From Desulfovibrio sp. TomC (GTDB lineage Bacteria; Desulfobacterota; Desulfovibrionia; Desulfovibrionales; Desulfovibrionaceae): 64,000 nucleotides of DNA. Under the pieces are notes generated by a model. The model made no database searches. It was not told the origin of the DNA and saw only the letters and a program-made list of their open reading frames with translations. The position numbers and the translations under genes were made by a program. How positions within the stretch are numbered: position 1 is the first letter of the stretch; every line of letters begins with the position of its first letter. The stretch covers positions 62,001 through 126,000 of the forward strand of contig NZ_JSEH01000017.1 in the NCBI RefSeq assembly GCF_000801335.2, given 5' to 3'. This document shows, one piece after another, positions 55,158-64,000 of this stretch.

Positions 55158-56567
55158 CTAGGGCGCGCCCTTTTTGTACAGGCGCTGGCCGGCGATCCAG
55201 GTTTCGTCCACGTTGCGGTCATCGCCTGCGGCCATGATGCCAAACAGCAGCTGCGCCGCCGCATCCATGGTCTCCGGGCCGGCGCTTTGGGCGGCCAGGG
55301 ACTGGTGCCAGGCCATGGCTGCCTGGCCGGCGTTCCAGTCCAGGACCACGAAGTCGGCTTCCTTGCCCGGATCGAAGCTCCCGAGGATGTCATCGAGATA
55401 GAGCGAGTGCGCCCCGCCCAGGGTGGCCAGATAGAAGGCCCGGTAGGGCGACAGTTTGTTGCGTTCGGACTCGGCCAAGTCCTGTTCGCGTGGGTTCACC
55501 GAGCCGTCGAGCATGGTGTTGTTGCACATGCCCACCTTGTAGGCTTCTTCCAGCACCCGGATAAGCGAAAAGGCGTTGCCGCCGCCCACGTCGCAGCCCA
55601 CGGAGAGGCGCACGGGATGCTCGGGGTCCTTGGCCCGGCCCAGGCGGAACAGGCCGCTGCCCAGGAACAGGTTGGACAGGGGACAGAAGGAAACGGCCGC
55701 GCCGGCCTTGGAGAAGCGGCGCATTTCGTCGTTGGTGAGCCATACGCCGTGTCCGGCGGTGAACTTGGGTCCGAGCAGGCCGTGCTTTTCGTGCACGTGG
55801 GTGTAGTCGTTGCAATCCGGGAAGTGTTCCTTGGCGCTGCGCAGTTCGCTTGGGTTTTCGGAAATGTGGGTGTTGATCCAGCAGTCGGGATATTCCTTTT
55901 TGAGTTCCCGGCACATGTCCATCATCTCCGAGGTGCAGCCCACGGCGAAGCGGGGGGTGATGGCGTAGAGGTTGCGGCCCTTGCGGTGGTAGGTCTCGAT
56001 CAGCCGCTTGGACTCGTTGTAAAAGTACTGCGGGGTGATGACCACGTCTGCCGGGGCGAAGCGGTCGATGCCGGTCAGCCCGGCGATCACCCGCATATTG
56101 CGTTTGGCCGCCTCGTCAAAAAACACCTCGGTTGCCACCGGATGCGAGGTGGTAAACGTCTGGCAGGTGGTGGTGCCGCCGGACAGGAGGGCTGTGAAAA
56201 AGTGCTGGGCGGCCTCGGTGGCGTAGGCCCGGTCATTGTATTTCACCTCTTCGGGGAAGATCGAGTTTTGCAGCCAGTCCAGTAATTGGTTGCCGTAGGC
56301 TCCAAGCGCCCGGACCTGGGGGAAGTGGATATGGCCGTCGATGAACCCGGGCATGATGATGCGCCCGGGCAGATGGGTGATGGCCATCTCGGCATGGCGG
56401 GCGGAAACCTCGGTAAAAGGGCCAAAGTCCTCGATGCGGCCGTTCTTGACGACCAGGAGGCCGTCCCGGATGAAGCGGGCGGCTTCCTTCTCCTGGCCGA
56501 TGTGCTTCCAGGGATCGTCCAGGAAATCGAAAAATGTTCCTCGAATCGCACAATTACTGCCGGTCAT
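55158..56567 (-). CDS. guaD: Guanine deaminase
   Basis: The 469-residue amidohydrolase from ATG 56567 has GGAGG 8 bases upstream. Metal ligands: MPGFIDGHIHFPQ, the guanine-deaminase block INTHISENPSEL, TAGHGVWL, and CDVGGGNAFS near the catalytic Asp. It converts guanine to xanthine and ammonia in the cytoplasm. No other purine-catabolism gene is adjacent. Confidence 0.93.
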   Translation of the reverse strand: MTGSNCAIRGTFFDFLDDPWKHIGQEKEAARFIRDGLLVVKNGRIEDFGPFTEVSARHAEMAITHLPGRIIMPGFIDGHIHFPQVRALGAYGNQLLDWLQNSIFPEEVKYNDRAYATEAAQHFFTALLSGGTTTCQTFTTSHPVATEVFFDEAAKRNMRVIAGLTGIDRFAPADVVITPQYFYNESKRLIETYHRKGRNLYAITPRFAVGCTSEMMDMCRELKKEYPDCWINTHISENPSELRSAKEHFPDCNDYTHVHEKHGLLGPKFTAGHGVWLTNDEMRRFSKAGAAVSFCPLSNLFLGSGLFRLGRAKDPEHPVRLSVGCDVGGGNAFSLIRVLEEAYKVGMCNNTMLDGSVNPREQDLAESERNKLSPYRAFYLATLGGAHSLYLDDILGSFDPGKEADFVVLDWNAGQAAMAWHQSLAAQSAGPETMDAAAQLLFGIMAAGDDRNVDETWIAGQRLYKKGAP

Positions 56568-57803
56568 GGTACGTCCTCCGTTCAATGTTGCAATTCGGAT
56601 CGCCTGGAGCCGCGGATCGAAGAAAGGCGGAGGCGGTCAGGGTCTCGAAACCGGTCTCCCCTGTGGTCGGGATCTTTCTCTTGAGGCCGGTGGTGCGCCT
56701 CATGGAAAGCGTCTTGTCGGACATGTCCTCTTCGAGGTCGGGGGGCTTTCTTTTGGGGCCGGTGGTGCGCCGGTGGACTGGACCTGGGAACAGCGGCGGT
56801 GGTCCCCCTGGCCCTTGAGAACAGGATCCGGGATTTCCCTGCGACGGGGCTGGCTTGGTGTTTGTCGGGCCATGTTCTCCACGGTGGCCCGGAGTACAGC
56901 TGTGTGGCAGGAGGGAGAGGCGCATTCCGGCTCTGGTTATCTCGTATTAAACTGCCCGAAGCGGGTGGTCTTGTCCATCATGCCCTTATTTGGGGATGAA
57001 AATTGCCGAGATTGTCGGAATGGCCGCCGCCGCAGAGGTCCTTTCCGGGCAAAGGAAGAAGGCGCAACCCATCGCCCGGATTGTGAAATCAGACCAAAAG
57101 CAGAGACGGAAGCATCCGGGAACGCGGCGCAGGTGGACTGCAGCCAAGCCCGAAGCAGCCAGCTACAAGTGGGCGTGCCCAACGCGCAGCAAGCGTTGCG
57201 GCAGGTTAGTTGCTCGGTGCAATTCAGTTGTTCTATGACGCAACAGAGGTCTGTATCTTGTATAAGGAAATATCAATAACCAGTCGGTATTGTTCTTGAT
57301 TGTAAAATTAACTCTTGCTATATGTTGTTGTTGATATGTAGAATGGGAATTTTTGAATTGCTAATTTATCTGTGTCCCTTGGTTGGTTTGTATGTAATAC
57401 TACCGCGACCGTCATTTTCCTAAGAATCAGTGTGGTTTGTTATTAGTATTATTCATTGTGTCGATAAAAGCATCAAATAGTAACGTATTTGTTGTTTGCT
57501 GTCCGTTGGTTGTCGGAATCGCATTGCTCGCTTGAGCGACCGCAACATGAAAAAGAGTATTATTGTAGGCGTTCACTATGGTGAAATGCCTGTCGTATTT
57601 TACAGTAACAACGCAGCGTATATGCTCTCTGCCCCAGGCCGATCCCTGGTCCAGGCGATTGGATGGTTTGCCAAATTGTGACGATTTCAACACACGCAGA
57701 TATTTTCGGGAAAATGTTTCAGTGTTTATTTGAAATTTTGCGCAGTGTTCTGTAGGAATGTCTGGGGATTGAAATCACATTCAAATGTCGCTTGGAGATG
57801 ATC
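56568..57803. other. Long intergenic stretch with direct repeat, then AT-rich
   Basis: 56664-56699 and 56735-56771 are diverged direct repeats (core GGCCGGTGGTGCGCC). Past 57240 the sequence turns AT-rich. Open frames exist (for example 56996-57238 plus, 57427-57693 minus) but none has a ribosome site or recognisable family. Confidence 0.45.
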
Positions 57804-58901
57804 ATGACCAGAAGTATCGCTGCCATGCTGTTCCTGCTGTTCTCGCTCACGATCTCATGGTCCGGTGTCCTGGCCTGCACCAGTGTGCGGATCAAAACGA
57901 CGGATGGAATGGTCTTTTATGCCCGGACCATGGAAGGCGAATGGACCTTGCAGACGGTCCTGGGTGTGGTCCCCCAGGGAACGGCCTATCAGGGCACCTT
58001 GCCCGACGGGACGTCCAACGGACTCAAATGGAAGAACAAGTACGCCTTTGTGGGCATGTTCGATTTCGGGATGCCCCTGGCTTCCGACGGCATGAACGAG
58101 AAAGGTCTGGTGGTCGGCCAGCTGTTCCTGCCGGGCTACGCCGCCTACGAATCGTATGAATCCTCCGAGGCCGACAAGACCGTGGCACAATTCGAGTACG
58201 GGACCTGGCTGCTGTCGAATTTCTCCAGTGTTGCCGAGGTGCGGAAAAACTACCGGAACGTGCGGGTCTGCCAAGGCCCCACGAACACGGCCGGCCCCCT
58301 GCCCCTGCATTACGTGGTGCATGACCCCTCGGGCGACTGCGTGGTCATTGAGTACACGGCCGGCAAGGTCACGATCTACGACAATCCGCTGGGCGTCATG
58401 ACCAATTCCCCCACCTTCGACTGGATGCTCACCAACCTCGACAATTATATCAATCTTTCCGTCATGAACACGCCGCAGAAGGAGCTGACGGGCTTGACGC
58501 TCAAACAGTTCGGCCAGGGCTCCGGTCTCTACGGCCTGCCCGGAGACTACAGCCCCCCCAGCCGTTTTGTGCGCATGGTGACCCTGGCCCAGGCCGCCCT
58601 GCCGGCAACGGGCGCGCCCCAGGGGCTCAATCAGGCCATCACCATCCTGGACAACGTGGATATTCCCATCGGCGCCGTGCGCGGCTGGGAAGGGAAGGAA
58701 GCGCGCTACGACAAGACGATCTGGTCCGTGGTGGCTGACGCCGCCAATCTTCGCTATTATTTCCGCAGCATGGACAACAAGAACTGGCGTTATGTCGATT
58801 TGGCCAAGGCCTTTGCCGGGGCCAAGGGGATAACGACCATCCCGGTCTTTATCCCGGTCGACTATCCCGATGTGACGAGCCAGGCGACGCCTCTGAAATA
58901 A
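57804..58901 (+). CDS. Choloylglycine hydrolase-family (linear amide C-N hydrolase) enzyme
   Basis: The 365-residue protein starts at ATG 57804 with GGAG 6 bases upstream. The signal peptide is removed just before the nucleophile (SGVLA, then CTSVRIKTTDG), giving an N-terminal cysteine as in Ntn hydrolases. It continues with FYARTMEGEW, FGMPLASDGMNEKGLVVGQL and GVMTNSPTFDWMLTNLDNY, all typical of the bile-salt hydrolase/penicillin-V acylase family. In a free-living sulfate reducer an N-acyl amide (for example a quorum signal) is a plausible substrate (inference). Two outer-membrane-type genes follow. Confidence 0.9.
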   Translation: MTRSIAAMLFLLFSLTISWSGVLACTSVRIKTTDGMVFYARTMEGEWTLQTVLGVVPQGTAYQGTLPDGTSNGLKWKNKYAFVGMFDFGMPLASDGMNEKGLVVGQLFLPGYAAYESYESSEADKTVAQFEYGTWLLSNFSSVAEVRKNYRNVRVCQGPTNTAGPLPLHYVVHDPSGDCVVIEYTAGKVTIYDNPLGVMTNSPTFDWMLTNLDNYINLSVMNTPQKELTGLTLKQFGQGSGLYGLPGDYSPPSRFVRMVTLAQAALPATGAPQGLNQAITILDNVDIPIGAVRGWEGKEARYDKTIWSVVADAANLRYYFRSMDNKNWRYVDLAKAFAGAKGITTIPVFIPVDYPDVTSQATPLK

Positions 58902-58984
58902 AGGGCGGCGCTCGGACCTCTGCCTGCGCCGGCTCGCACGAATCCCTTTGCCAACGGCCGTATAAACGCAAGGATTGATGCCAA

Positions 58985-59857
58985 ATGTCCAAAAAGACAG
59001 TGCTTATGGTTCTTCTCTGTCTGGTCTTCTTGTCGGCCCTTGCCCCGGGCGCAGGGGCGCAGTCGGCCACGCCGGACGAAAAGACTGACGATCTGCAGAA
59101 ACTGACCCAGGAATCGAGCAATCCCGTGGGCAGCCTGTGGATGATCACCAATCAGTTCAATTTCAATCTGATGCAATCGCCCAAGGGCCGTCTGTTCAAG
59201 GACCCAAAGACGCAGTTCAACTACAATTTCCAACCCGTCCTGACTTTTGATCTGTCCAGTGATTACCGATTGATCGCCCGGCCCGTCATTCCCCTGTACA
59301 ATTCGCCCTATGCCCAGGGCCTCAAGCAGGTGGATTATAAATTCGGGCTGGGGGATGCCGAGCTGATGGCCATGGTCGCGCCCTCGTCGTCCAGCTCGGG
59401 TTTTCTGTTCGGCGCAGGTCCCACGGCCGTCTTTCCCACAGCCACGGACAAGCAACTGGGCAACGGGAAATGGCAGCTCGGCGGAGCCGTTGCCGCAGTC
59501 TACATGGACGACAAGTGGGTGGCCGGCATCTTTCCCCAGCAATGGTGGTCGATTGGCGGAGATCCTTCCCGAAAGGACGTGAGTCTGACCAAGGCTCAGT
59601 ATTTCTTGTGGTATTCCCCGGCTAAAACCTGGCAAGTCGGCATGTCGCCCAACATTTTAATCGATTGGACCCAAAAGAATGCCGACAACGCCCTGACCCT
59701 GCCCGTGGGGTTGGGCGTGGCCAAGCTTATGATGCTCGGGAAGCTGCCGATTAAGATTTCCGCAGAAGCCGACTACTCGGTCGTGCGCCCCCGGCATACC
59801 GGAACCGAGTGGACCTTCAAAATCAACCTGACGCCGATATTGCCCAAGCTGTTTTAA
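58985..59857 (+). CDS. Outer-membrane beta-barrel-like protein
   Basis: The 290-residue protein has a signal peptide (hydrophobic 6-22, cleavage near AGAQ). It is rich in alternating strands with aromatic ends (FNYNFQPVLTFDLSSDYRLI, WQLGGAVAAVYMDDKW) and ends in Phe (TPILPKLF), as in outer-membrane barrels. It resembles neuromedin-U/MetA-pathway type porin-like proteins. It lies 83 bases after the amide hydrolase and may import its product. Confidence 0.72.
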   Translation: MSKKTVLMVLLCLVFLSALAPGAGAQSATPDEKTDDLQKLTQESSNPVGSLWMITNQFNFNLMQSPKGRLFKDPKTQFNYNFQPVLTFDLSSDYRLIARPVIPLYNSPYAQGLKQVDYKFGLGDAELMAMVAPSSSSSGFLFGAGPTAVFPTATDKQLGNGKWQLGGAVAAVYMDDKWVAGIFPQQWWSIGGDPSRKDVSLTKAQYFLWYSPAKTWQVGMSPNILIDWTQKNADNALTLPVGLGVAKLMMLGKLPIKISAEADYSVVRPRHTGTEWTFKINLTPILPKLF

Positions 59858-60070
59858 ACACCGGCAGTGTTTTGTTGTGCGTACACAGCGTGCGCCAGCG
59901 CATCGGGCGGCGACACCCCGCCTGAGACAGGTGTTTTCAGCCTCGAGTCTTTCGACTAGGATGCGCCGGCCGGGGGAGTTCCTCCGGCCGCAACCGCCCG
60001 GCGCGTCCACAAGCCCTTTGGTGTTGTGACAACGATCTTACCAGAAGCCCCACGCGAAAAGGATGCCGCC

Positions 60071-61075
60071 ATGCCGCAACTCTCAATAACCAAAACCGTA
60101 TCCCGGGCTTCCTGGCTGTGTCTCGGTTTCCTGATCGTCAGCCTGTTGTGCGTCCCCACGCCCGCCCGGGCCGTTGAAGGGGGCGTGAGCCACTACATCC
60201 TGGGAGCCTACGGCGATTTCCTCATGGGCTACATCCCGGCTCCGGGCTTCTACGTGCGAAACGACACGCTCTATCAGTCGGCGCATACGGACAGCACCTT
60301 CAAGGGCGGTAAAATATACGCCGGACTCGACGAGCAGATGGTCATGAACATCACCAAACTCTCGTACATCTTCGATGTTCCGGCCATGGGCGGATTTCTC
60401 GGGGCGGGCGTCGGGGTGCCCGTCATCATCAATGAGCACCTCTCCGGCGACGTGGCCGCCGACTATACCCGTCGCTCCCGCACGACCGGCCTGGAGACGC
60501 CGCATCAATTTGACATCGGCGGCGGCGGCAACCGGGGCGGACTATCCGATCTTTTTCTGATGCCGGTCATTGCCGGCTGGAATTTTGGCGAGTGCCATCT
60601 CGTGGTTTCGCCGATCATCTTTCTGCCCACAGGCTATTACAACTCCAAAAAGCTCACCAACCTCGGCATGAACTACACCACGTTTGACGGCAACGTGGCC
60701 TTCACCTGGCTTGGCAAAAGCAACTTCGAGGTGTCCGTCAACGCCGGCTACATGATCAACACCGAAAACATCACCACGCATTATCTTTCCGGCAACCAGC
60801 TGCACGCGGACTGGACAGCGGCCTACCACGTCAACGAGCGTCTGGCCCTGGGGGCGGTCGGCTACCTTTTTGCCCAGACCACCCCGGACACAGGGTCGGG
60901 CGCAACCCTGGGGTCCAACCTGTCCTCCGGGACCGGCATCGGACCGGCCATCACCTACACCGTCCCTATCGCCGGCAAGGATATTATGCTTGCCACCAAA
61001 TGGCTGCACGGGATCGGAGCCAGCCACAGCCCGCTTGGCGACACGGTGTACGCTTCCTTCGCGCTCAAGTTTTAG
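60071..61075 (+). CDS. MetA-pathway-type outer-membrane protein
   Basis: The 334-residue protein from ATG 60071 has AAGGA 9 bases upstream. Signal peptide to about ARAVEGG. It shows the Phenol_MetA_deg (PF13557) layout: GVSHYILGAYGDFLMGYIPA near the N-terminus, PVIAGWNFGECHLVVSP, PTGYYN, and a terminal ASFALKF with final Phe. Probable outer-membrane channel for hydrophobic compounds. Same strand as the preceding porin-like gene. Confidence 0.82.
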   Translation: MPQLSITKTVSRASWLCLGFLIVSLLCVPTPARAVEGGVSHYILGAYGDFLMGYIPAPGFYVRNDTLYQSAHTDSTFKGGKIYAGLDEQMVMNITKLSYIFDVPAMGGFLGAGVGVPVIINEHLSGDVAADYTRRSRTTGLETPHQFDIGGGGNRGGLSDLFLMPVIAGWNFGECHLVVSPIIFLPTGYYNSKKLTNLGMNYTTFDGNVAFTWLGKSNFEVSVNAGYMINTENITTHYLSGNQLHADWTAAYHVNERLALGAVGYLFAQTTPDTGSGATLGSNLSSGTGIGPAITYTVPIAGKDIMLATKWLHGIGASHSPLGDTVYASFALKF

Positions 61076-61081
61076 GGGTCT

Positions 61082-61186
61082 GACCGCGACGGGCTTGGCC
61101 GCGACGGGCTTGGCCCTGACGCGCTTCACGCCCACGCGCTTTGCCCTGGAGGGCTTGGGGGCAAACGGCTTGGCAGTTTTCCGTTT
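61082..61186 (+). repeat. Seven 15-bp units, pentapeptide-repeat-like
   Basis: Units such as GACCGCGACGGGCTT and GGCCGCGACGGGCTT degrade over seven copies. In the second forward frame they read TATGL-AATGL-ALTRF-TPTRF, with Leu or Phe every fifth residue like pentapeptide-repeat proteins. No start or longer gene is attached. Confidence 0.5.
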
Positions 61187-61211
61187 TGCAGAGCACCCAA
61201 ATAGGTTTCAA

Positions 61212-61243
61212 GGGGGCAGATCGAAAGGATCTGCCCCTTTTTG
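61212..61243 (+). terminator. Rho-independent terminator
   Basis: GGGGCAGATC-gaaag-GATCTGCCCC followed by TTTTT. Confidence 0.88.
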
Positions 61244-61663
61244 CGGATAGGCCACAGGGCCTGATCCTTCCTTCCAGCGACGCGGCCCAGGACAGACGGG
61301 TCTGCTCCCCCTGAGGCCGCAAAGCCGACGTGTTTCCTCGCGCCTCTTTCAAAAATATCCGGTTATGACTTCATATTGCGGCCGGATAGGGTGTGCGCCC
61401 TCCGTCGCCTGGGACCGACGGCAGTCCAGGCGACAGGGCCGCCCGTCTGCTATCCCTTCGGGGTTTTTTCCCTTCTGCCTTGAACCAGGAGATATTGCAG
61501 GGTATAAGGCCCATAAGGACCCGAAGGGTCCGGGCGCGTTGTCCTCCGGCGGCAGTCGCCAACCGGGAGATGGGGAAGCACGATGGCTGGACCGGATCTG
61601 TTGGCTGCCGGCGAGGGCGCATGAGTGGTTGATTTATAACCGTGTAGCTTGCGGGGGTGTGCC

Positions 61664-62041
61664 ATGGCAAAAGTCATGCTTATCGATAAAGATCTATCGC
61701 AGGGGAATATGCTGGCGGAGATGATCAAGCAAACACATCACGAAGTCGTTTTGGTGCATTCCGTGGCCGAAGCGGTCGGCATCTTCAAACGGGAGCCAAT
61801 TGATCTGGTTGTCCTGGATATTGTCCCGGAGGCGGATGCGGCACTGACGGTTGCTGGCGTCAGAAAAGGCGTCGATGACGTTTTGCAGCGCAAGATCCCG
61901 CTGCTTGTTGTCGCCAAAAGCTTTAGCGAAAGTGCCTTTTTGCTGGAGCGGGGCGATGTCGACGTGTTGGTGGAAGTGCCGACGCATGCAGACCAGCTCA
62001 AGCAAATGGTTGAGCAATATGTCGGGTGCAAGGTCAAGTAA
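61664..62041 (+). CDS. Stand-alone receiver-domain protein
   Basis: The 125-residue CheY-like receiver from ATG 61664 has acidic residues in VMLIDKD and phospho-Asp in DLVVLDIVPE, with Lys in LLVVAKSF. It has no output domain. The partner kinase is not in the window. The final helix ADQLKQMVEQYV is normal for the fold. Confidence 0.8.
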   Translation: MAKVMLIDKDLSQGNMLAEMIKQTHHEVVLVHSVAEAVGIFKREPIDLVVLDIVPEADAALTVAGVRKGVDDVLQRKIPLLVVAKSFSESAFLLERGDVDVLVEVPTHADQLKQMVEQYVGCKVK

Positions 62042-62241
62042 GCCGGAAGGTCGGGCCGAACGGCTTGGAAGTCCCGTCCGTTTCCCGCAGGTCTCGGGCG
62101 GGCCAAAGACTCCGCTTAGCCCCTGCCGGGAGGTGTCACATTGCCCAGGCCCGCGCGCCAGGCGACACGAAATCCGCGGTGACCCGGGCCAAGCCGCCGG
62201 GTCGCCGTCCTGGCGCGGTCCCTGGCTGGCCCCCGTTCGCC

Positions 62242-62505
62242 TCAGTCGCCGCCAAGTTCCTTGAGAGCCGCTTCGATTTGTTCGGAACGAAAGCCGACGA
62301 TGACCGTGCTGCCGATCACAATGGTCGGGAAGGTGACTTCCGGGTTGTATTTGCGCACCGTGTCCATCACCTGATTGCGCTCTTCGCCGGACAGGAAATC
62401 CACATTGACCGCATCGTAGGGAATGTTGTGTTCGTCGAGATAGTCTTTCGCACGGGTACAGTGGGGGCAGGTCGCCAGGGTGAAGACCTTGATCGGGGTC
62501 GTCAT
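62242..62505 (-). CDS. Glutaredoxin
   Basis: The 87-residue protein has AAGGAG 7 bases before the ATG at 62505. Redox site TLATCPHCTRAKDYL (C-P-H-C), then YDAVNVDFLSGEERNQVMD and the cis-Pro region VTFPTIVIGSTVIVGF. It reduces disulfides in the cytoplasm. A relic of a paralogue occurs at 15757-15860. Confidence 0.9.
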   Translation of the reverse strand: MTTPIKVFTLATCPHCTRAKDYLDEHNIPYDAVNVDFLSGEERNQVMDTVRKYNPEVTFPTIVIGSTVIVGFRSEQIEAALKELGGD

Positions 62506-62749
62506 GGGAATGCTCCTTGGGCGCGCAATGGTCGCGCCGCAGTCTTTCTCGTAGCAGGTATCCCTGTTTCGTGGCGAAGGGTCAAGCCTCCAAGTCATGG
62601 GGACAGAGCAGAGACGAAGAGGAAAGGACAGGGCAGGGCGCCGGTCGGAGGAAGGAGCGAAAGGCTTATTGGCAAGAGGCTTGCGGGCCGGGGAGACCTG
62701 CTCCAGGCAAGGCGGCGGGGTCGCGCCGACGCCTTGCCCGATCGTGGCG

Positions 62750-63931
62750 TTAGAGGACGACCTTGACCTGGGAGGCCGTGGCAATGGCCTTGCGCTTGGC
62801 GTCCTCGACGTCGCGCCCCAGGGCCAGGGCCACGCCCATGCGGCGAAGACCGTGCACCTCGGGCTTGCCGAACAGCCGGATGGCCGTATCCGGCTCGGCC
62901 AGGGCCTGCGGGAGAATCTCGTAGCGGGGCGAGGTGGAATCGCCCTCGGCCAGGATGACCCGCGACGCCGCTGGCCCGTACTGGCGGATGGCCGGGATGG
63001 GCAGGCCGACGATGGCCCGGACATGCAGGGCGAATTCGGACAGGTCCTGGGAAATGAGCGTGACCATGCCGGTGTCGTGGGGCCGGGGCGACACCTCGGA
63101 AAAAAGCACCTGGTCGCCCTTGATAAACAGCTCCACGCCAAACAGCCCCCGTCCGCCCAGGGCGGCGGTGATGGTTTTGGCCATGTCCTGGGCCTTGGCC
63201 AGGGCAGCCTCGGTCATGGGATGGGGCTGCCAGGATTCGCGGTAGTCGCCCTTTTCCTGGCGATGGCCGATAGGCGGACAAAAGCTGGTGCCGTCGACGT
63301 GGCGCACGGTTAAGAGCGTGATTTCGTAGTCAAATTCCACGAAGCCTTCGACGATCACCCGTCCGGCTCCGGCCCGGCCGGCGGTCTGGGCGTATTCCCA
63401 GGATTTTTCGGCTTCGGCCAGGCTGCGGGCCACGCTTTGTCCCTTGCCCGACGAGGACATGACCGGCTTCACCACGCAGGGGAAACCCACGGTCTGGCAG
63501 GCGGCCAGGAATTCCTCCCGGGTGTCGGCAAAGCGGTAGGGCGAGGTGGCAAGTCCCAGCTCCTCGGCGGCCAGACGGCGGATGCCTTCGCGGTCCATGG
63601 TCAGCCGGGTGGCCCGGGCCGTGGGGACGACATGGACGCCTTCGGCCTCAAGGGCCAGCAACTCCTCGGTGGCGATAGCCTCGATTTCCGGCACGACGAA
63701 GTCAGGTTTCTCTGTCTCGATGATCCGGCGCAGGGCGGCGGCGTCGAGCATGCTGACGACATAGGCGCGGTGGGCCACCTGCATGGCCGGGGCATTGGGA
63801 TACCGGTCCACGGCAATGACCTCGATGCCCAGGCGCTGGGCCTCGATGGCGACTTCCTTGCCGAGTTCTCCGGAACCGAGCAGCATGAGTTTGGTCGCAA
63901 CCGATGTGAGCGGCGTGCCGATGATCGCCAT
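62750..63931 (-). CDS. purT: Formate-dependent phosphoribosylglycinamide formyltransferase 2
   Basis: The 393-residue ATP-grasp enzyme has AAGGAGG 5 bases before ATG. It begins [20 protein letters not shown], then [14 protein letters not shown]. The ATP-grasp domain has [16 protein letters not shown] and metal ligands in [20 protein letters not shown], then [13 protein letters not shown]. It makes formyl-GAR from formate, ATP and GAR in purine synthesis. Confidence 0.95.
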   Translation of the reverse strand: MAIIGTPLTSVATKLMLLGSGELGKEVAIEAQRLGIEVIAVDRYPNAPAMQVAHRAYVVSMLDAAALRRIIETEKPDFVVPEIEAIATEELLALEAEGVHVVPTARATRLTMDREGIRRLAAEELGLATSPYRFADTREEFLAACQTVGFPCVVKPVMSSSGKGQSVARSLAEAEKSWEYAQTAGRAGAGRVIVEGFVEFDYEITLLTVRHVDGTSFCPPIGHRQEKGDYRESWQPHPMTEAALAKAQDMAKTITAALGGRGLFGVELFIKGDQVLFSEVSPRPHDTGMVTLISQDLSEFALHVRAIVGLPIPAIRQYGPAASRVILAEGDSTSPRYEILPQALAEPDTAIRLFGKPEVHGLRRMGVALALGRDVEDAKRKAIATASQVKVVL

Positions 63932-64000
63932 GAAGACCTCCTTGGCAGGTTGATAAACGGAAGGGGAAAACTACAGAGGAGGGGCCTTTTGGACAAGTGG

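Noticed and set aside
56996-57238. 80-codon basic plus-strand frame
   Set aside because: No supporting ribosome site or homologous family; composition typical of spurious frames.
57427-57693. 88-codon minus-strand frame in the AT-rich intergenic region
   Set aside because: No ATG start with ribosome site, low-complexity Asn/Thr-rich, no family.

Overview
The window reads as high-GC chromosome of a sulfate-reducing Desulfovibrionaceae-type bacterium (Desulfovibrio/Solidesulfovibrio-like). The reasons are two large multihaem cytochromes c, a rubredoxin:oxygen oxidoreductase-type flavodiiron protein beside a hemerythrin, futalosine-route menaquinone synthesis (mqnE), Tat-exported redox enzymes and an abundance of two-component and chemotaxis sensors. 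This assignment is inferred from gene content; no rRNA is present.

Layout. 1-12.5 kb is ordinary chromosome: a Cache/HAMP sensor overlapping an NMT1-type binding protein, an Lgt-like enzyme with a small Cys-rich exported peptide, a four-gene surface-glycan operon (two-domain glycosyltransferase, FkbM-FkbM-GT11 fusion, small methyltransferase-like protein, exported protein), mqnE, a GNAT acetyltransferase and a DUF2867-type NAD-binding protein. At 12.60 kb lies tRNA-Pro(GGG). A 53-bp exact copy of its 3' half recurs at 41.25 kb, so about 28.6 kb (12634-41298) is an integrated genomic island or a stack of islands.

The island has three parts. (a) 12.7-22.2 kb: metabolic and stress cargo (lipase-like lipoprotein, thioesterase, AI-2E-type permease, HU, PNPOx-family protein, HPP-like membrane protein, flavodiiron protein, hemerythrin, SRPBCC protein) mixed with decayed gene copies and a degenerate third att-like sequence. 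(b) 22.3-34.3 kb: a replication/integration module read from the minus strand: two tyrosine recombinases, an AlpA-like HTH protein, a DUF927 primase-helicase, nine 9-bp iteron-like repeats around an AT-rich stretch, three paralogous proteins with an AbrB-like C-terminal hairpin, a DUF6573-like protein and small proteins. No capsid, terminase or conjugation genes are visible, so it looks like a satellite-type element. (c) 34.7-41.1 kb: an hsdR 5' fragment spliced onto an arylsulfatase 3' fragment, then a HAD phosphatase, an intact arylsulfatase and an octahaem cytochrome-TPR protein.

Just outside the right att (41.6-43.4 kb) is an AT-rich two-gene cassette, DUF262 plus an HEPN-like protein with an R-x4-H motif, translationally coupled. 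It is followed by relics of island sequence. This is the best candidate in the window for a poorly characterised defence or toxin system.

43.8-64 kb returns to chromosome: a chemotaxis receptor; a coherent respiratory locus in which a sensor kinase and an NtrC-type regulator sit directly upstream of a well-matched sigma-54 promoter driving a binding protein, a Tat-exported FMN alpha-hydroxyacid dehydrogenase and a decahaem cytochrome c-cytochrome b fusion; a PhnA-domain protein; an ABM-domain membrane protein; guanine deaminase; a choloylglycine-hydrolase-family enzyme with two outer-membrane-type proteins; a receiver-domain protein; a glutaredoxin; and purT. No CRISPR array or insertion sequence was seen.
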